A stretch of 40,149 bases of DNA from a virus, in IMG/VR virus record IMGVR_UViG_3300009320_000394, positions 1 to 40,149 of that record; one strand, 5' to 3'. Positions 1 through 7,525 of the stretch are shown here, piece after piece; the first letter of the stretch is position 1, and each line of letters starts with the position of its first letter. The position numbers and the translations under genes were made by a program. The notes beneath the pieces were generated by a model that saw only the letters and a program-made list of their open reading frames with translations, had not been told where the DNA came from and searched no databases.

Positions 1-3000
1 TTGATGAGCAGAGATATGAAAATCGCAAGAGGCAGTGCCGGTCCACCCAGAAGAAAACCACCAGCCACGAGCGCAGCCCTGAGAAGAGACATATACTTTG
101 TTCCCTCTTCGTCTTCAATCGTCAGGGCCAATGACAGGGGTTCAAGAATTCCTTTCTTCAGGATTTGCCCCAGATAATACAAGGGACCACCGACATCAAA
201 CAGTGCTCCTATCTTATCCCACTCCTCCTTACTGAGTCTGACAGAGTTGTAAATCCAGTCCATAGCGCTGCCTATGGCAGGCAGCAGCTCATTGGCGATG
301 GTTTCAAAGGACTGCCGAAGTTGGTAACCTGCCGACCACTCCTCTGAGAGTTCGTATCCAGGTTCTGTCAACCCTGACGGTGGACCCTCTGCCCCAACGC
401 CCAAGACGCCTCGCGCAAAGTCGCCTAGCTTTTTCCACTGCTCCCCCAATTTCTTGAACGGCTTCAAGAGGTCGTCAAGGATCTCGTTCCACTTCTCCTT
501 CAGTTCATCAAGGCTCTCAAAGAGACTGGGCATGTCAATGGGCAACTCGGGCATCGGCCCTCTCAAGGACTCCTTCAGATCCTTCGCTGCCTTCGCCACC
601 TTGCTGACACTGCGCTCCAGCCGCTCCATGAGGCTGAGCTGCCGCTCGATGAGGCCGATCTGATCCATCTGGGCATCTATCAACGCCCGCTGCCAATCGT
701 ACTGGTCCTCTAATTCGTTTATGACATCCCTCTGCGCATCAATCTCCTCCTCGATGTCCCCGATGGTCGTCTTCCTGTACCACTCCCGCCATGCCTGGAT
801 AGCCTCTTCCGTGTAGCCCTCCTTGCGCATCCGGAGGACCGTGGTGCGCATCACGTCCTCGGCCTCTGCCCGTTTCCGCTCCAGGGCCTCCAGCCGTTCC
901 TGAGCGCCCACCAGTTTCACATGGAGTCGGAGGAGCGTCTCCATCTCATCACCCCACTCACCATAGTGATCGACGATCCTGGCCAGCAGGTCCTCGTCGA
1001 TGATGCCCGTCTCTCTGTAGCCGCTGATGAGCTCTGCCAGCTCCGCGCGGGCCTTCATCAGCATGGGGATCACCTGCTTCTCCTCGATGTCGCCGACCGC
1101 GACCATGCCCTCCAGGATGCTACGGAGGATGGAGGTAGCCTCATCCAGGATGCTGAAGTCTGCCCGGGCGAAACCGCGTAGGAACTCCTCGAAAAGCTTG
1201 CCCCCCCACTGACCGATGAAGCGCAGGAGTCCTCGCTGAGGTGGGGATCCTGGAGCCAAGAAGGCAGCTATGACCTGGGTGATCTGCACGATAGCGGGGA
1301 TGAGGTACTGGTTGATGCCTGTCAGGATGCCGTCGGCTATGGACGCTACCAGTTGCACACCCCACTCGGCCATGTCGCGGAGATCCATCTCCATGCCTCT
1401 GACGGTGTCGCTCACCCACTTGCCGAGTTCAACGAAGGCGCCGGCGAGACGTTCGCCGACGACGGAGGCCAGGGCCATGAGGCTGTTGGCCAGGGGGGTG
1501 ACCTTGCTCTCCATGTCCACGAAGAGACCCATCAGCCTTCGGAGCGCTTCTGTCAGCACACCCACGACATCCTTGCCACCGATGAGGGGAATCCAGACTT
1601 GTCGGAGCAAGAGTTGGCCAAATTCACCTAGGTTCTGGATAAGATAGCGGAACTCCTGCCCAAGATCGGCAGCTAGGCCACCGTATTGTTCCCTCAGACC
1701 ATAGAACATCTTCTCCATGGCTGTCGTCGTGCTCTCTGCCAATCGCCCCATCGTGTCGGTCTTGATATTGAGCCTTTCAACATCTACTCCAGCGATTCTC
1801 AGATAGTGGAGACCACGGGCTGTGCCCTGTGCTAGTAGGCCGATTGCGTAGGCCAGCCTGTCTACTCTCTGCCCTGTTCCAGCAGCGATATCGGCCAAGA
1901 GTGCCATCCAAGAGCGATAGTCTATCCCGAATGCAACCAGCTTCCGCATTGCAGACATCATCTGATCCAGGGGTGCAGGGGTGCGAATCATCAAGTCAAG
2001 CAGATAGTCCAGCGCTTGGCCGGCGGTTCCCATCGCCTCGGGGAGCATGACTTCTAACTGAACTTGGAGAATGGCTAGTTCAGAAGTCAGGTCGAAGATG
2101 GCCTGCTCGAGGTCCTGCAAAGCACCAATCGGGTCAGTGAAGAAGCGAACCAGCATTCGGCCAGCCGCAACGCCGAAGCCGATGCGGAGGATTTTCCACA
2201 GTTCGGAGAAGCCAAGACGGAGATAGGTCAGGGGATTGAGCACACGAGTAACGGCACGCACGATGCTGTCAAGGCCCTGTCTCAGATGAGTCTGAAGAGC
2301 TGTTCCGGCAGAACGGGCTGCATTGACCAGCCTTGCTATGACATTATCAGCCAGATCGCGCAGCACTTCGCGCACTCTCCTTGCTGATGGAACCAGCTCG
2401 GGCATAGCGCGAGCGAGTTCCCGCACCGTCTGAATCGTCATCCCGCCTTGGGTGACAATCTCCGTCATAGCCTTGCTCATAACCGACTCAAGCGTCTGCG
2501 CCTTGGCCGCTTGATCTAGCTCACCCAGCGTCTGGATGATGCTCTTCAGTGTGTCATCGGCCATCCTACCTGATTGAGCAAGTTCCTCTGCCGCTTGATT
2601 CAGAACACCGACAAATGCTGGACTCACATCAAGAAGGGCTGGTAGGCCAGCGGTGCGCCGCTGCATCTCTCTGAGCAGGGCCGCCTGCGCCTCAGTGACC
2701 TGACCGATGGCTCTGGCTGCCACCTGTGCGGACGGTTCTAACCCCTCCATGACTCGGGCGAACTGCTGGAAGGTGTGAACGGTCATACCACCCTGTGTGA
2801 CAATCTCCGTCATAGCGCTGCTGATGACGGCCTCAAACGCTTGGGATTGCACAGCTTGGTCAAGTTCTTGCAGCGTCTGGTTGATCGTCTGAAGTGTCTC
2901 GTCAGCCATCCTGCCTGATTGAGTAATTTCCTCCCATGCTTGACTTAGCACACCCGCAAAGCCGGGTGGAATATCTAAGAGAGCAGGTAGACCAGCTGTT

Positions 3001-3518
3001 CGTCTCTGAGCCTCCTGAAGCAATTTCGCCTGAGCTGCGGAGAGTTGCCCGATAGCTTGTGCTGCGACTGTACTCGCAGGAGCAAGCTGTTCAATTGTAC
3101 TGGTAAGTTGACGCAACATACTGTGTGTCAATTCGCCAGTATCATCAATCTGCTTGAGGGCTCTTTGGATAGTTGTGCCTATATCTTGGCCGCGAGCGAC
3201 ATCACCCATTCGCTTCAACTCGGCACTCACTGCTCGGAACAGGTTCAGCGTTGAAGGACCCTGGCGAAGGAAGTCAGCAAGCATCTGTTGAAGAAGTGCA
3301 GCAAACTCTTGGGTTGCAGGCACACCCTTGCTCTTGAGTATCTGGGCAATACCAGCAAGATCGCCCCCCAAATCCCGCAACGCTTGACTAGCAGCGCGTG
3401 CCGATTCAGCCACTGCCTTCTGCTCTGTTGATACGCCGCGCAGCTGTTCTATTGCCTCCCGAGCGCCCTCTTTGGCAGCTTTGAGGATGATCTGAATCAG
3501 TATCTCACGATCCGCCAT
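1..3518 (-). CDS. Tape measure protein, 3' end beyond the window
   Basis: At least 1172 residues read without a stop from the ATG at 3518 to the left edge, so the C-terminus is missing. The protein begins MADREILIQII and is mostly predicted helix with long Ala/Gln/Leu/Glu-rich stretches. A tandem repeat occupies roughly residues 150-380, hydrophobic patches follow in the middle, and a strongly charged coiled-coil-like region containing KRAEAEDVMRTTVLRMRKEG lies in the C-terminal third. Length, helical repeats, and position directly after the frameshifted chaperone are the hallmarks of a tape measure protein, which sets tail length and is ejected into the host. A GAGAGAG sequence precedes the start. 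The family call rests on architecture and context, not on a specific motif. Confidence 0.9.
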   Translation of the reverse strand, partial: MADREILIQIILKAAKEGAREAIEQLRGVSTEQKAVAESARAASQALRDLGGDLAGIAQILKSKGVPATQEFAALLQQMLADFLRQGPSTLNLFRAVSAELKRMGDVARGQDIGTTIQRALKQIDDTGELTHSMLRQLTSTIEQLAPASTVAAQAIGQLSAAQAKLLQEAQRRTAGLPALLDIPPGFAGVLSQAWEEITQSGRMADETLQTINQTLQELDQAVQSQAFEAVISSAMTEIVTQGGMTVHTFQQFARVMEGLEPSAQVAARAIGQVTEAQAALLREMQRRTAGLPALLDVSPAFVGVLNQAAEELAQSGRMADDTLKSIIQTLGELDQAAKAQTLESVMSKAMTEIVTQGGMTIQTVRELARAMPELVPSARRVREVLRDLADNVIARLVNAARSAGTALQTHLRQGLDSIVRAVTRVLNPLTYLRLGFSELWKILRIGFGVAAGRMLVRFFTDPIGALQDLEQAIFDLTSELAILQVQLEVMLPEAMGTAGQALDYLLDLMIRTPAPLDQMMSAMRKLVAFGIDYRSWMALLADIAAGTGQRVDRLAYAIGLLAQGTARGLHYLRIAGVDVERLNIKTDTMGRLAESTTTAMEKMFYGLREQYGGLAADLGQEFRYLIQNLGEFGQLLLRQVWIPLIGGKDVVGVLTEALRRLMGLFVDMESKVTPLANSLMALASVVGERLAGAFVELGKWVSDTVRGMEMDLRDMAEWGVQLVASIADGILTGINQYLIPAIVQITQVIAAFLAPGSPPQRGLLRFIGQWGGKLFEEFLRGFARADFSILDEATSILRSILEGMVAVGDIEEKQVIPMLMKARAELAELISGYRETGIIDEDLLARIVDHYGEWGDEMETLLRLHVKLVGAQERLEALERKRAEAEDVMRTTVLRMRKEGYTEEAIQAWREWYRKTTIGDIEEEIDAQRDVINELEDQYDWQRALIDAQMDQIGLIERQLSLMERLERSVSKVAKAAKDLKESLRGPMPELPIDMPSLFESLDELKEKWNEILDDLLKPFKKLGEQWKKLGDFARGVLGVGAEGPPSGLTEPGYELSEEWSAGYQLRQSFETIANELLPAIGSAMDWIYNSVRLSKEEWDKIGALFDVGGPLYYLGQILKKGILEPLSLALTIEDEEGTKYMSLLRAALVAGGFLLGGPALPLAIFISLLI
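2375..3064 (-). repeat. Tandem 115-codon repeat inside the tape measure gene
   Basis: Two diverged copies with a period of 345 bases. The anchor RRTAGLPALLD occurs in both (its coding DNA begins near 2986 and 2641), followed by SGRMAD, a QTL-ELDQA segment and AMTEIVTQGGMT. The boundaries given are approximate. A weaker partial third copy is suggested by the sequence before the first unit, where LAPASTVAAQAIGQL matches LEPSAQVAARAIGQV. In-register duplication is a known way for tape measure genes to change tail length. Confidence 0.8.
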
Positions 3519-3553
3519 GCCACTCTCTCAAACAAAACAAGGGGGAGACAGAG

Positions 3554-4386
3554 TCACTCTTCTGGTGCCCCATCTCCCCCACCCATACGGCTCTTGCCAA
3601 GAAGGAACAACTTGTGGCCTTCTGATAGCTTGGTAAGATCAACGCCGATGTCCATATCCTCCCCTGCCAAGCCCGACATCAGTGAGGAGAAGGCGTGCTT
3701 GGAGTCCTTGCCCCCGAACGCGCTGGCAATAGCCATACGGAGAAGCACCAACTGCATCTGCCTATCACGCCCGATGGACTCCCGTCCCATGACCCACATA
3801 TAGATGGCTTGAGGTAGGGTCATACGATGGAGCACATAGGGTGGCTTAAAGTGGAAGGGTGGGCCTGCCAAGTCTGCTAGGATTCTGTCGTAGGTGTTTC
3901 CCCAGCGGACTCCACTGTCGTCTGCAAGAAGTCGGCCAAAACCGCTCGGACTCCCCTGCTCATCGCCCCCGAGAGGGGTTCCAGCAAGTTTTTTGCTAAA
4001 CTCCTCAGCAGCGTCAGGCCGTTGACCTCCAACACGAGGTTGAACACCCACTCCAGCTGTAGCAGAGGTGCAGCCCTGAAGTCGTCTTCGGTCAGCTCAG
4101 GGATGGCAATCTTGAGAGGAGCAAAACCCGCTTGAACGATACGATGCTTGATGTTGGCGAAGTCAAGCATGGGTTGCTGCTCTGTGGGTTCTGTCTCTTC
4201 TGTCTCGGTTTCCCCTCCAGCCGTCAGCCAATCGCCGCCAACCAAGTCTCGGATGTACTCCTCAAGCGCCATGATCTCGGCCACAGAACGCGCTTCAACG
4301 AGATAGGTGCCGTTCCCGACCTCCACCTCGTAGACGTTCCCGGCCCACACCTTCCTGATGGGCTTTTTGGTGGGCTTTCGAGCCAT
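3554..4386 (-). CDS. Tail assembly chaperone, -1 frameshift fusion (gpGT-like)
   Basis: Extended product made when ribosomes slip at 3994-3988. The first 133 codons are shared with the short chaperone. Reading then continues in the -1 frame for 144 more residues to the stop at 3554, giving about 277 residues. The extension has no good start of its own: its open frame merely overlaps the upstream gene by 175 bases. In lambda, G and GT chaperones bind the tape measure protein and recruit tail tube subunits, and the fusion is made in a small fraction of translations. Order here (tube, chaperone, fusion, tape measure) is the conserved one. The C-terminal part contains a Trp/Tyr-rich patch, PFHFKPPYVLHRMTLPQAIYM. 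Confidence 0.85.
3877..4386 (-). CDS. Tail assembly chaperone, unshifted product (gpG-like)
   Basis: A 169-residue protein starting at an ATG preceded by a strong AAAGGAGG site. The N-terminus is basic (MARKPTKKPIRKVW), the middle is acidic (GGETETEETEPTEQQ) and the C-terminal half is helical with LLQLEWVFNLVLEVNGL. It ends at a TAG. The gene lies 38 bases after the tail tube gene and just before the tape measure gene. Identification relies on this position and on the perfect slippery site near its end, since these chaperones diverge too fast for motif recognition. Confidence 0.85.
   Translation of the reverse strand: MARKPTKKPIRKVWAGNVYEVEVGNGTYLVEARSVAEIMALEEYIRDLVGGDWLTAGGETETEETEPTEQQPMLDFANIKHRIVQAGFAPLKIAIPELTEDDFRAAPLLQLEWVFNLVLEVNGLTLLRSLAKNLLEPLSGAMSRGVRAVLADFLQTTVESAGETPTTES
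3988..3994 (-). promoter_or_regulatory. A_AAA_AAC ribosomal slippery site
   Basis: On the minus strand the zero frame of the chaperone reads GCA AAA AAC, so the heptamer A AAA AAC sits in the exact register for a -1 slip. Slipped reading continues KKLAGTPLGG into the overlapping frame. A few bases downstream is a CCCC-TCTC-GGGG hairpin that could stimulate slippage. The overlap between the two frames extends from 3877 to 4051. Confidence 0.88.
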
Positions 4387-4423
4387 CGTTTCCTCCTTTG
4401 AGTTGCCTATGTCAGCCTACGAA

Positions 4424-5008
4424 TCACGGATCCCAGATGTAGTGGTACACGGCGTTGTCTGGAGCGTCCTCGTCCGGGAAGCAGCTCCACTCCACGGGGC
4501 GCACCTTGAGCGTGCCACGGCCCCAGGCGGTGGTGGCATCAGCCCCCGACCACTTGGCCTTGTGAATGAGGTCACCCTCTATCTTGCCGGTTTCCTCGTC
4601 AAGGCGCAGCGCAGCGATGCGGTACTCGGTCACGAAATCTTGATTGATCATCGCCTGCAACCGCTCGCCAGCTGCATTCTCCGTGGCGGTTCCGAAACCC
4701 ATCACCTCTCGGATGGTCTCCGATTCCTCCATGAAGCTCGTTCGCAGGGTGTGCGTCCAAGTGCCCACGCCCAGGTCAATGATGCCTGCCTGCTGGCTCT
4801 CGGCGTCAATGGTCGCAAAGCCGGTGCTCAACTCAAGGTCAGCATTCGTATGACCCACATCAAACCAGGGGGAGACAGGATCGTAGGTCGTCTTGCTGAT
4901 GATGTCCCCGATTGCGTCAGCATAGGTCGTCGCACTGCGTTCGGCCATCAAGATACGGACTGGTGCTTGCCGGATAAAGTCATCATCCGTGTGATGCCAT
5001 TCTGCCAT
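4424..5008 (-). CDS. Probable major tail (tube) protein
   Basis: A 194-residue protein with a strong GGAGG site before ATG 5008. Its composition is beta-rich, with alternating polar/hydrophobic segments such as YRIAALRLDEETGKIEGDLIHKA read in parts, acidic overall, and no membrane segment or enzyme motif. The size fits tube proteins of long-tailed phages. It lies between the neck/tail completion genes and the chaperone pair, the standard place for the tube gene. I assign it by context and do not recognise a diagnostic motif. Confidence 0.65.
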   Translation of the reverse strand: MAEWHHTDDDFIRQAPVRILMAERSATTYADAIGDIISKTTYDPVSPWFDVGHTNADLELSTGFATIDAESQQAGIIDLGVGTWTHTLRTSFMEESETIREVMGFGTATENAAGERLQAMINQDFVTEYRIAALRLDEETGKIEGDLIHKAKWSGADATTAWGRGTLKVRPVEWSCFPDEDAPDNAVYHYIWDP

Positions 5009-5017
5009 TTCAACCTC

Positions 5018-5548
5018 CTACCCTTCGGTGATTGTTCTCACGAAGTCGTCTGTCACTGTTTCAAGTCGTCCCTCAAAAATGGTCTCCAGCCTATCCCAAG
5101 TCTCCGTGTGAACCGGCTGGCCTGGGGTTCCTGGATGCCATGACTCCCATTGGGTGTGCATTCCACCAAGGTGATCAAACCACCGCAGCGGATAGCCCCT
5201 AGCCTTCATCTCTGCTGCGCCCCCCAGAGGTATGCGGTGGGCTGCTGTCGGAAAGAGGATGGCTCCTACATTGGGATGCTCGTTCCAGATATTGAGCGCA
5301 GCGCCATCCTCTATGGGTTCAATCTCGCTCTTCCAAAAATCCCTGAGCCGGGGTTGCCCTTCTCTGCGACGGTCAATCCGCCGCATCTGCTCATCTTTGT
5401 AGAATACCCTGCCCCGAGCCGTTGCGAGGAATACATCGCTCCAGTGGCTCAGTTCATCCTCCAGCCTCTGAGAGATCGTCTGCTCCAGCTGCTCTAGGCC
5501 CCGTATCGCCTGATCCAAGCCCTGAATGGTGTACTCTATGGTGATCAT
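5018..5548 (-). CDS. HK97 gp10-like neck/tail completion protein
   Basis: A 176-residue protein. The start at 5548 (MITIEYTIQGLDQAIRGL) is chosen because it forms an ATGA overlap with the stop of the preceding gene; the open frame extends 15 codons further upstream without support. The N-terminal strand plus helix, the SHWSDVFLATARGRV helix and a following basic stretch are typical of the HK97 gp10 family, which helps join head and tail. It is followed after 9 bases by the tail tube gene. The assignment is moderate, based on fold-like pattern and position. Confidence 0.6.
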   Translation of the reverse strand: MITIEYTIQGLDQAIRGLEQLEQTISQRLEDELSHWSDVFLATARGRVFYKDEQMRRIDRRREGQPRLRDFWKSEIEPIEDGAALNIWNEHPNVGAILFPTAAHRIPLGGAAEMKARGYPLRWFDHLGGMHTQWESWHPGTPGQPVHTETWDRLETIFEGRLETVTDDFVRTITEG

Positions 5549-6036
5549 CCGCTCACCCCGATGTAGCGTGCGGTGAATTGAACCTGAAGGCACTTGATGA
5601 AGTTGGGTTCCTCGCCCCTAAGCGTCGTGGTCATGATCTGGAACCCTCCCAATCCGCGAGTGGCGAGACTGTCCAAGCTGGGGTAAGCCTGCAAGAGCAA
5701 CATGCTGGCCTCGGCATACCTGTCCACCTTCTTGGCAAGTGTCTGCGGAGTTGCATCCGACAAGATGAAGCGCAAGGCAACGATGACCTCCCATTTGCCC
5801 TGATAGCTGCCGAGGGGTTCTGTCTCCCTAGCCCTACCCGAGAGCACACCCATCGCCGGCAGCAGCTTCGGCATCTCATGGGACAGAATGTCGCCGTAGA
5901 TGAACTTCTGGATGTCGCCAAGCGTGATGGCCTCTGTCGCTGCCCAGCTTGCCTCTACCGTGTCAAGGTATGTGGCGAAGTTATCCTCAAAGAGATCCAA
6001 GCACTTTCGCTTTATTGCCTCAACAGTGGTTGGCAT
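5545..6036 (-). CDS. Probable tail terminator/completion protein
   Basis: A 163-residue protein starting at ATG 6036 after a CGGAGT site. An N-terminal helical part (AIKRKCLDLFEDNFATYLDTV) is followed by a strand-rich region with YQGKWEVIVALRFIL and a final VQFTARYIGV. Such mixed alpha/beta proteins of about 160 residues just before the gp10-like gene commonly are tail terminators that cap the tube. It overlaps the next gene by ATGA. The assignment is by position and secondary-structure pattern only. Confidence 0.5.
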   Translation of the reverse strand: MPTTVEAIKRKCLDLFEDNFATYLDTVEASWAATEAITLGDIQKFIYGDILSHEMPKLLPAMGVLSGRARETEPLGSYQGKWEVIVALRFILSDATPQTLAKKVDRYAEASMLLLQAYPSLDSLATRGLGGFQIMTTTLRGEEPNFIKCLQVQFTARYIGVSG

Positions 6037-6047
6037 TCAGTACTCCG

Positions 6048-6713
6048 CTAGTGCAGGGGAGACCAGAAGTGCGAATAGATGGGCATCAACAGCACCTCAT
6101 AGGGTCTAGCGTAGCATTCGCCCAATCGCGTGAGCCCTTCTTGGTCCACCAGCGCCGACTCGCAGCATGGGCACCAGGTTCCACAGCCGTCAACTATCTC
6201 CCCGCTTTCCTCGTCCTCAATCCAGTCTGTGGTCAATGTCCCGAACCACGCATAGCCCTCAATCATCGGCTCTCGGTCAAAGTAGGGCACCACCCCCCGA
6301 ATCAGCATCTCCCGGTAGTCACACTCCAGCCCCACCTTGCACTCTGCGCAACTAAAGCCTTGGCATAGATTGCGCAGTTGCCCCCACTCGGTGAAGTAAA
6401 TGGGCAGCCCGCCCCCTGTCTCCCTGCTCCACTCAACTGCTCTATCCACCGCCGCTGTGTATCGTTGGTGCACCTCTTGTTCACTGACACACTCACCATC
6501 GGGCGGACAGGCTGCCCACCACTGCCAACCATCCACTACCATCTCCGCGTAGAGGTGCACCCCCCAGCCGTCAATCTGACTCCGCAGGTTCGGCTCCAGA
6601 GCCATACACTCGTCAAGCCACCAATCGCCTGAATAGCCGAGGTAAGATTCCCAGATGACGTTACCGAAGATCCAACAAGCTGTGGGATCTACCTCCATAA
6701 CAGCTTGATGCAC
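6048..6713 (-). CDS. Glycosidase-like protein, C-terminal portion after an in-frame TAG
   Basis: Continues the same reading frame as the 6720-7103 gene, separated only by a TAG and two codons. It carries the second half of a TIM-barrel glycoside hydrolase-like domain: DPTACWIFGNVIWE, a GWGVHLYAEM strand with a central His, PIYFTEWG with the Glu expected to be the nucleophile, and EGYAWFGT. A Cys-rich insert holds CAECKVGLEC and CGTWCPCC. If translated alone it would need GTG 6713 or ATG 6698, with no clear ribosome site, and would lack the acid/base Glu. It ends with TAG at 6048. It is therefore best read as half of one broken or read-through gene. Confidence 0.6.
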   Translation of the reverse strand: MHQAVMEVDPTACWIFGNVIWESYLGYSGDWWLDECMALEPNLRSQIDGWGVHLYAEMVVDGWQWWAACPPDGECVSEQEVHQRYTAAVDRAVEWSRETGGGLPIYFTEWGQLRNLCQGFSCAECKVGLECDYREMLIRGVVPYFDREPMIEGYAWFGTLTTDWIEDEESGEIVDGCGTWCPCCESALVDQEGLTRLGECYARPYEVLLMPIYSHFWSPLH

Positions 6714-6719
6714 TTGCGG

Positions 6720-7103
6720 CTAGGCTATCATGGCATCTTCTGGCTCCCACGGGTCACTTCCAGGATCTGACCCGTCGGGTTCATTTCCGTAAATCCAACA
6801 GGTGCCCGGATTGCGTCTTGCCTCGGTCCTCAATGTCTCCAGATACCATTCTGGCACAACATCATTAACTAATGGGGCACACTCTATCGTGGGAAAAAAG
6901 CGCACGTCGTACCCTTCCCACTCAACACCGCTCACCACCCAGGTGCGCACCCAGGAGGCACCCATCTCCAGCACGAGCCCCTGATCACCCCCGGTATAGC
7001 CCACGCCCTTCTTGGCATTGGCTCCGCCTGCCGAGTCAGCGGCTAAAAGAACAAGAGCCAAGATAGCGATGCAGAGCAGTAGGCCCCTAGTCTTCGGGTG
7101 CAT
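6720..7103 (-). CDS. Secreted glycosidase-like protein, N-terminal portion ending at TAG
   Basis: A 127-codon frame from ATG 7103, with AGAGG close upstream. Residues 1-28 form a signal peptide or anchor (basic start, LLLCIAILALVLLAA, then small residues). The mature part begins a TIM barrel: GVGYTGGDQG, WVRTW, and WIYGNEPDG, whose Asn107-Glu108 pair matches the acid/base motif of clan A glycoside hydrolases. The frame stops at TAG 6722-6720 in the middle of the barrel and resumes in frame in the 6048-6713 segment. The restored protein would be about 351 residues, the same size as the glycosidase-like protein at 38438-39490. It lies among tail genes, where a secreted or tail-bound glycan hydrolase would fit. 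Confidence 0.65.
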   Translation of the reverse strand: MHPKTRGLLLCIAILALVLLAADSAGGANAKKGVGYTGGDQGLVLEMGASWVRTWVVSGVEWEGYDVRFFPTIECAPLVNDVVPEWYLETLRTEARRNPGTCWIYGNEPDGSDPGSDPWEPEDAMIA

Positions 7104-7257
7104 CCTCTGACTCCTCCAGTTCTGCCTGGAGTTGCGCTATCTGCTGCTGCAATCGAGCAAGCTCTGCACTCAGAGCTTGCGCCTGCTGCTGGCCCATCCA
7201 TGCCTCAAAAGCCGTCTGACCGAGACACTGAAAGACCTGCTCAAGGCTAGCATTCAT
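7087..7257 (-). CDS. Small coiled-coil protein (56 residues)
   Basis: A short gene starting at ATG 7257, which overlaps the preceding stop as ATGA, and ending at TAG 7087 within the start of the glycosidase-like gene. After MNASLEQVFQCLGQ and AWMGQQQA, the sequence is a clear heptad coiled coil (LSAELARLQQQIAQLQAEL) with an acidic tail, ESEDAPED. The tight overlaps on both sides support it as real. Small coiled-coil proteins among virion genes may be structural accessories or chaperones. The function is unknown. Confidence 0.7.
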   Translation of the reverse strand: MNASLEQVFQCLGQTAFEAWMGQQQAQALSAELARLQQQIAQLQAELEESEDAPED

Positions 7258-7523
7258 GGCTCTATGCCAGCGAAGTCTGGGTGATCAGTCTCCAAGCTGA
7301 CCGCAAGGGCTGACATCAGATTCGCTATCTGCCCCAAGCCGGCACGCTCCCCAGCCGTATAGAATGCGTCAACAGCAGCATTGAACTCCGAGTCTGTCCC
7401 AGCTTGGTAGAGAACCAGGTGTGCCTTGACCATGAGTAGTGCTTGGTAGCAATTGAAGGCGTCGCTGTAGACCCGGGAGGCCCTGGCGTTTGCGGCTGCT
7501 TTTCGCTCTAGGTCCTCGAACAT
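7254..7523 (-). CDS. Small helical protein of unknown function (89 residues)
   Basis: Starts at ATG 7523 after an AAGGGGG site and stops three bases inside the next gene. It looks all-helical, Ala-rich and neutral, with YSDAFNCYQALLMVKAHLVLY in the first half and no signal peptide or enzyme motif. It sits between the fiber-like gene and the coiled-coil gene and is probably a minor virion or assembly factor. I do not recognise the family. Confidence 0.7.
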   Translation of the reverse strand: MFEDLERKAAANARASRVYSDAFNCYQALLMVKAHLVLYQAGTDSEFNAAVDAFYTAGERAGLGQIANLMSALAVSLETDHPDFAGIEP

Positions 7524-7525
7524 CC

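Noticed and set aside
3554-4051. Independent gene starting at 4051
   Set aside because: No ribosome site, and its first residues read as a shadow of the chaperone. It is the -1 frameshift extension.
4358-5143. 261-codon plus-strand open frame
   Set aside because: Antisense to the tail tube, gp10-like and chaperone genes, with no motif. It is a shadow.
6720-6722. TAG recoded to an amino acid throughout the phage
   Set aside because: At least ten other genes end at TAG at sensible places with the next start nearby, so TAG is an ordinary stop here.
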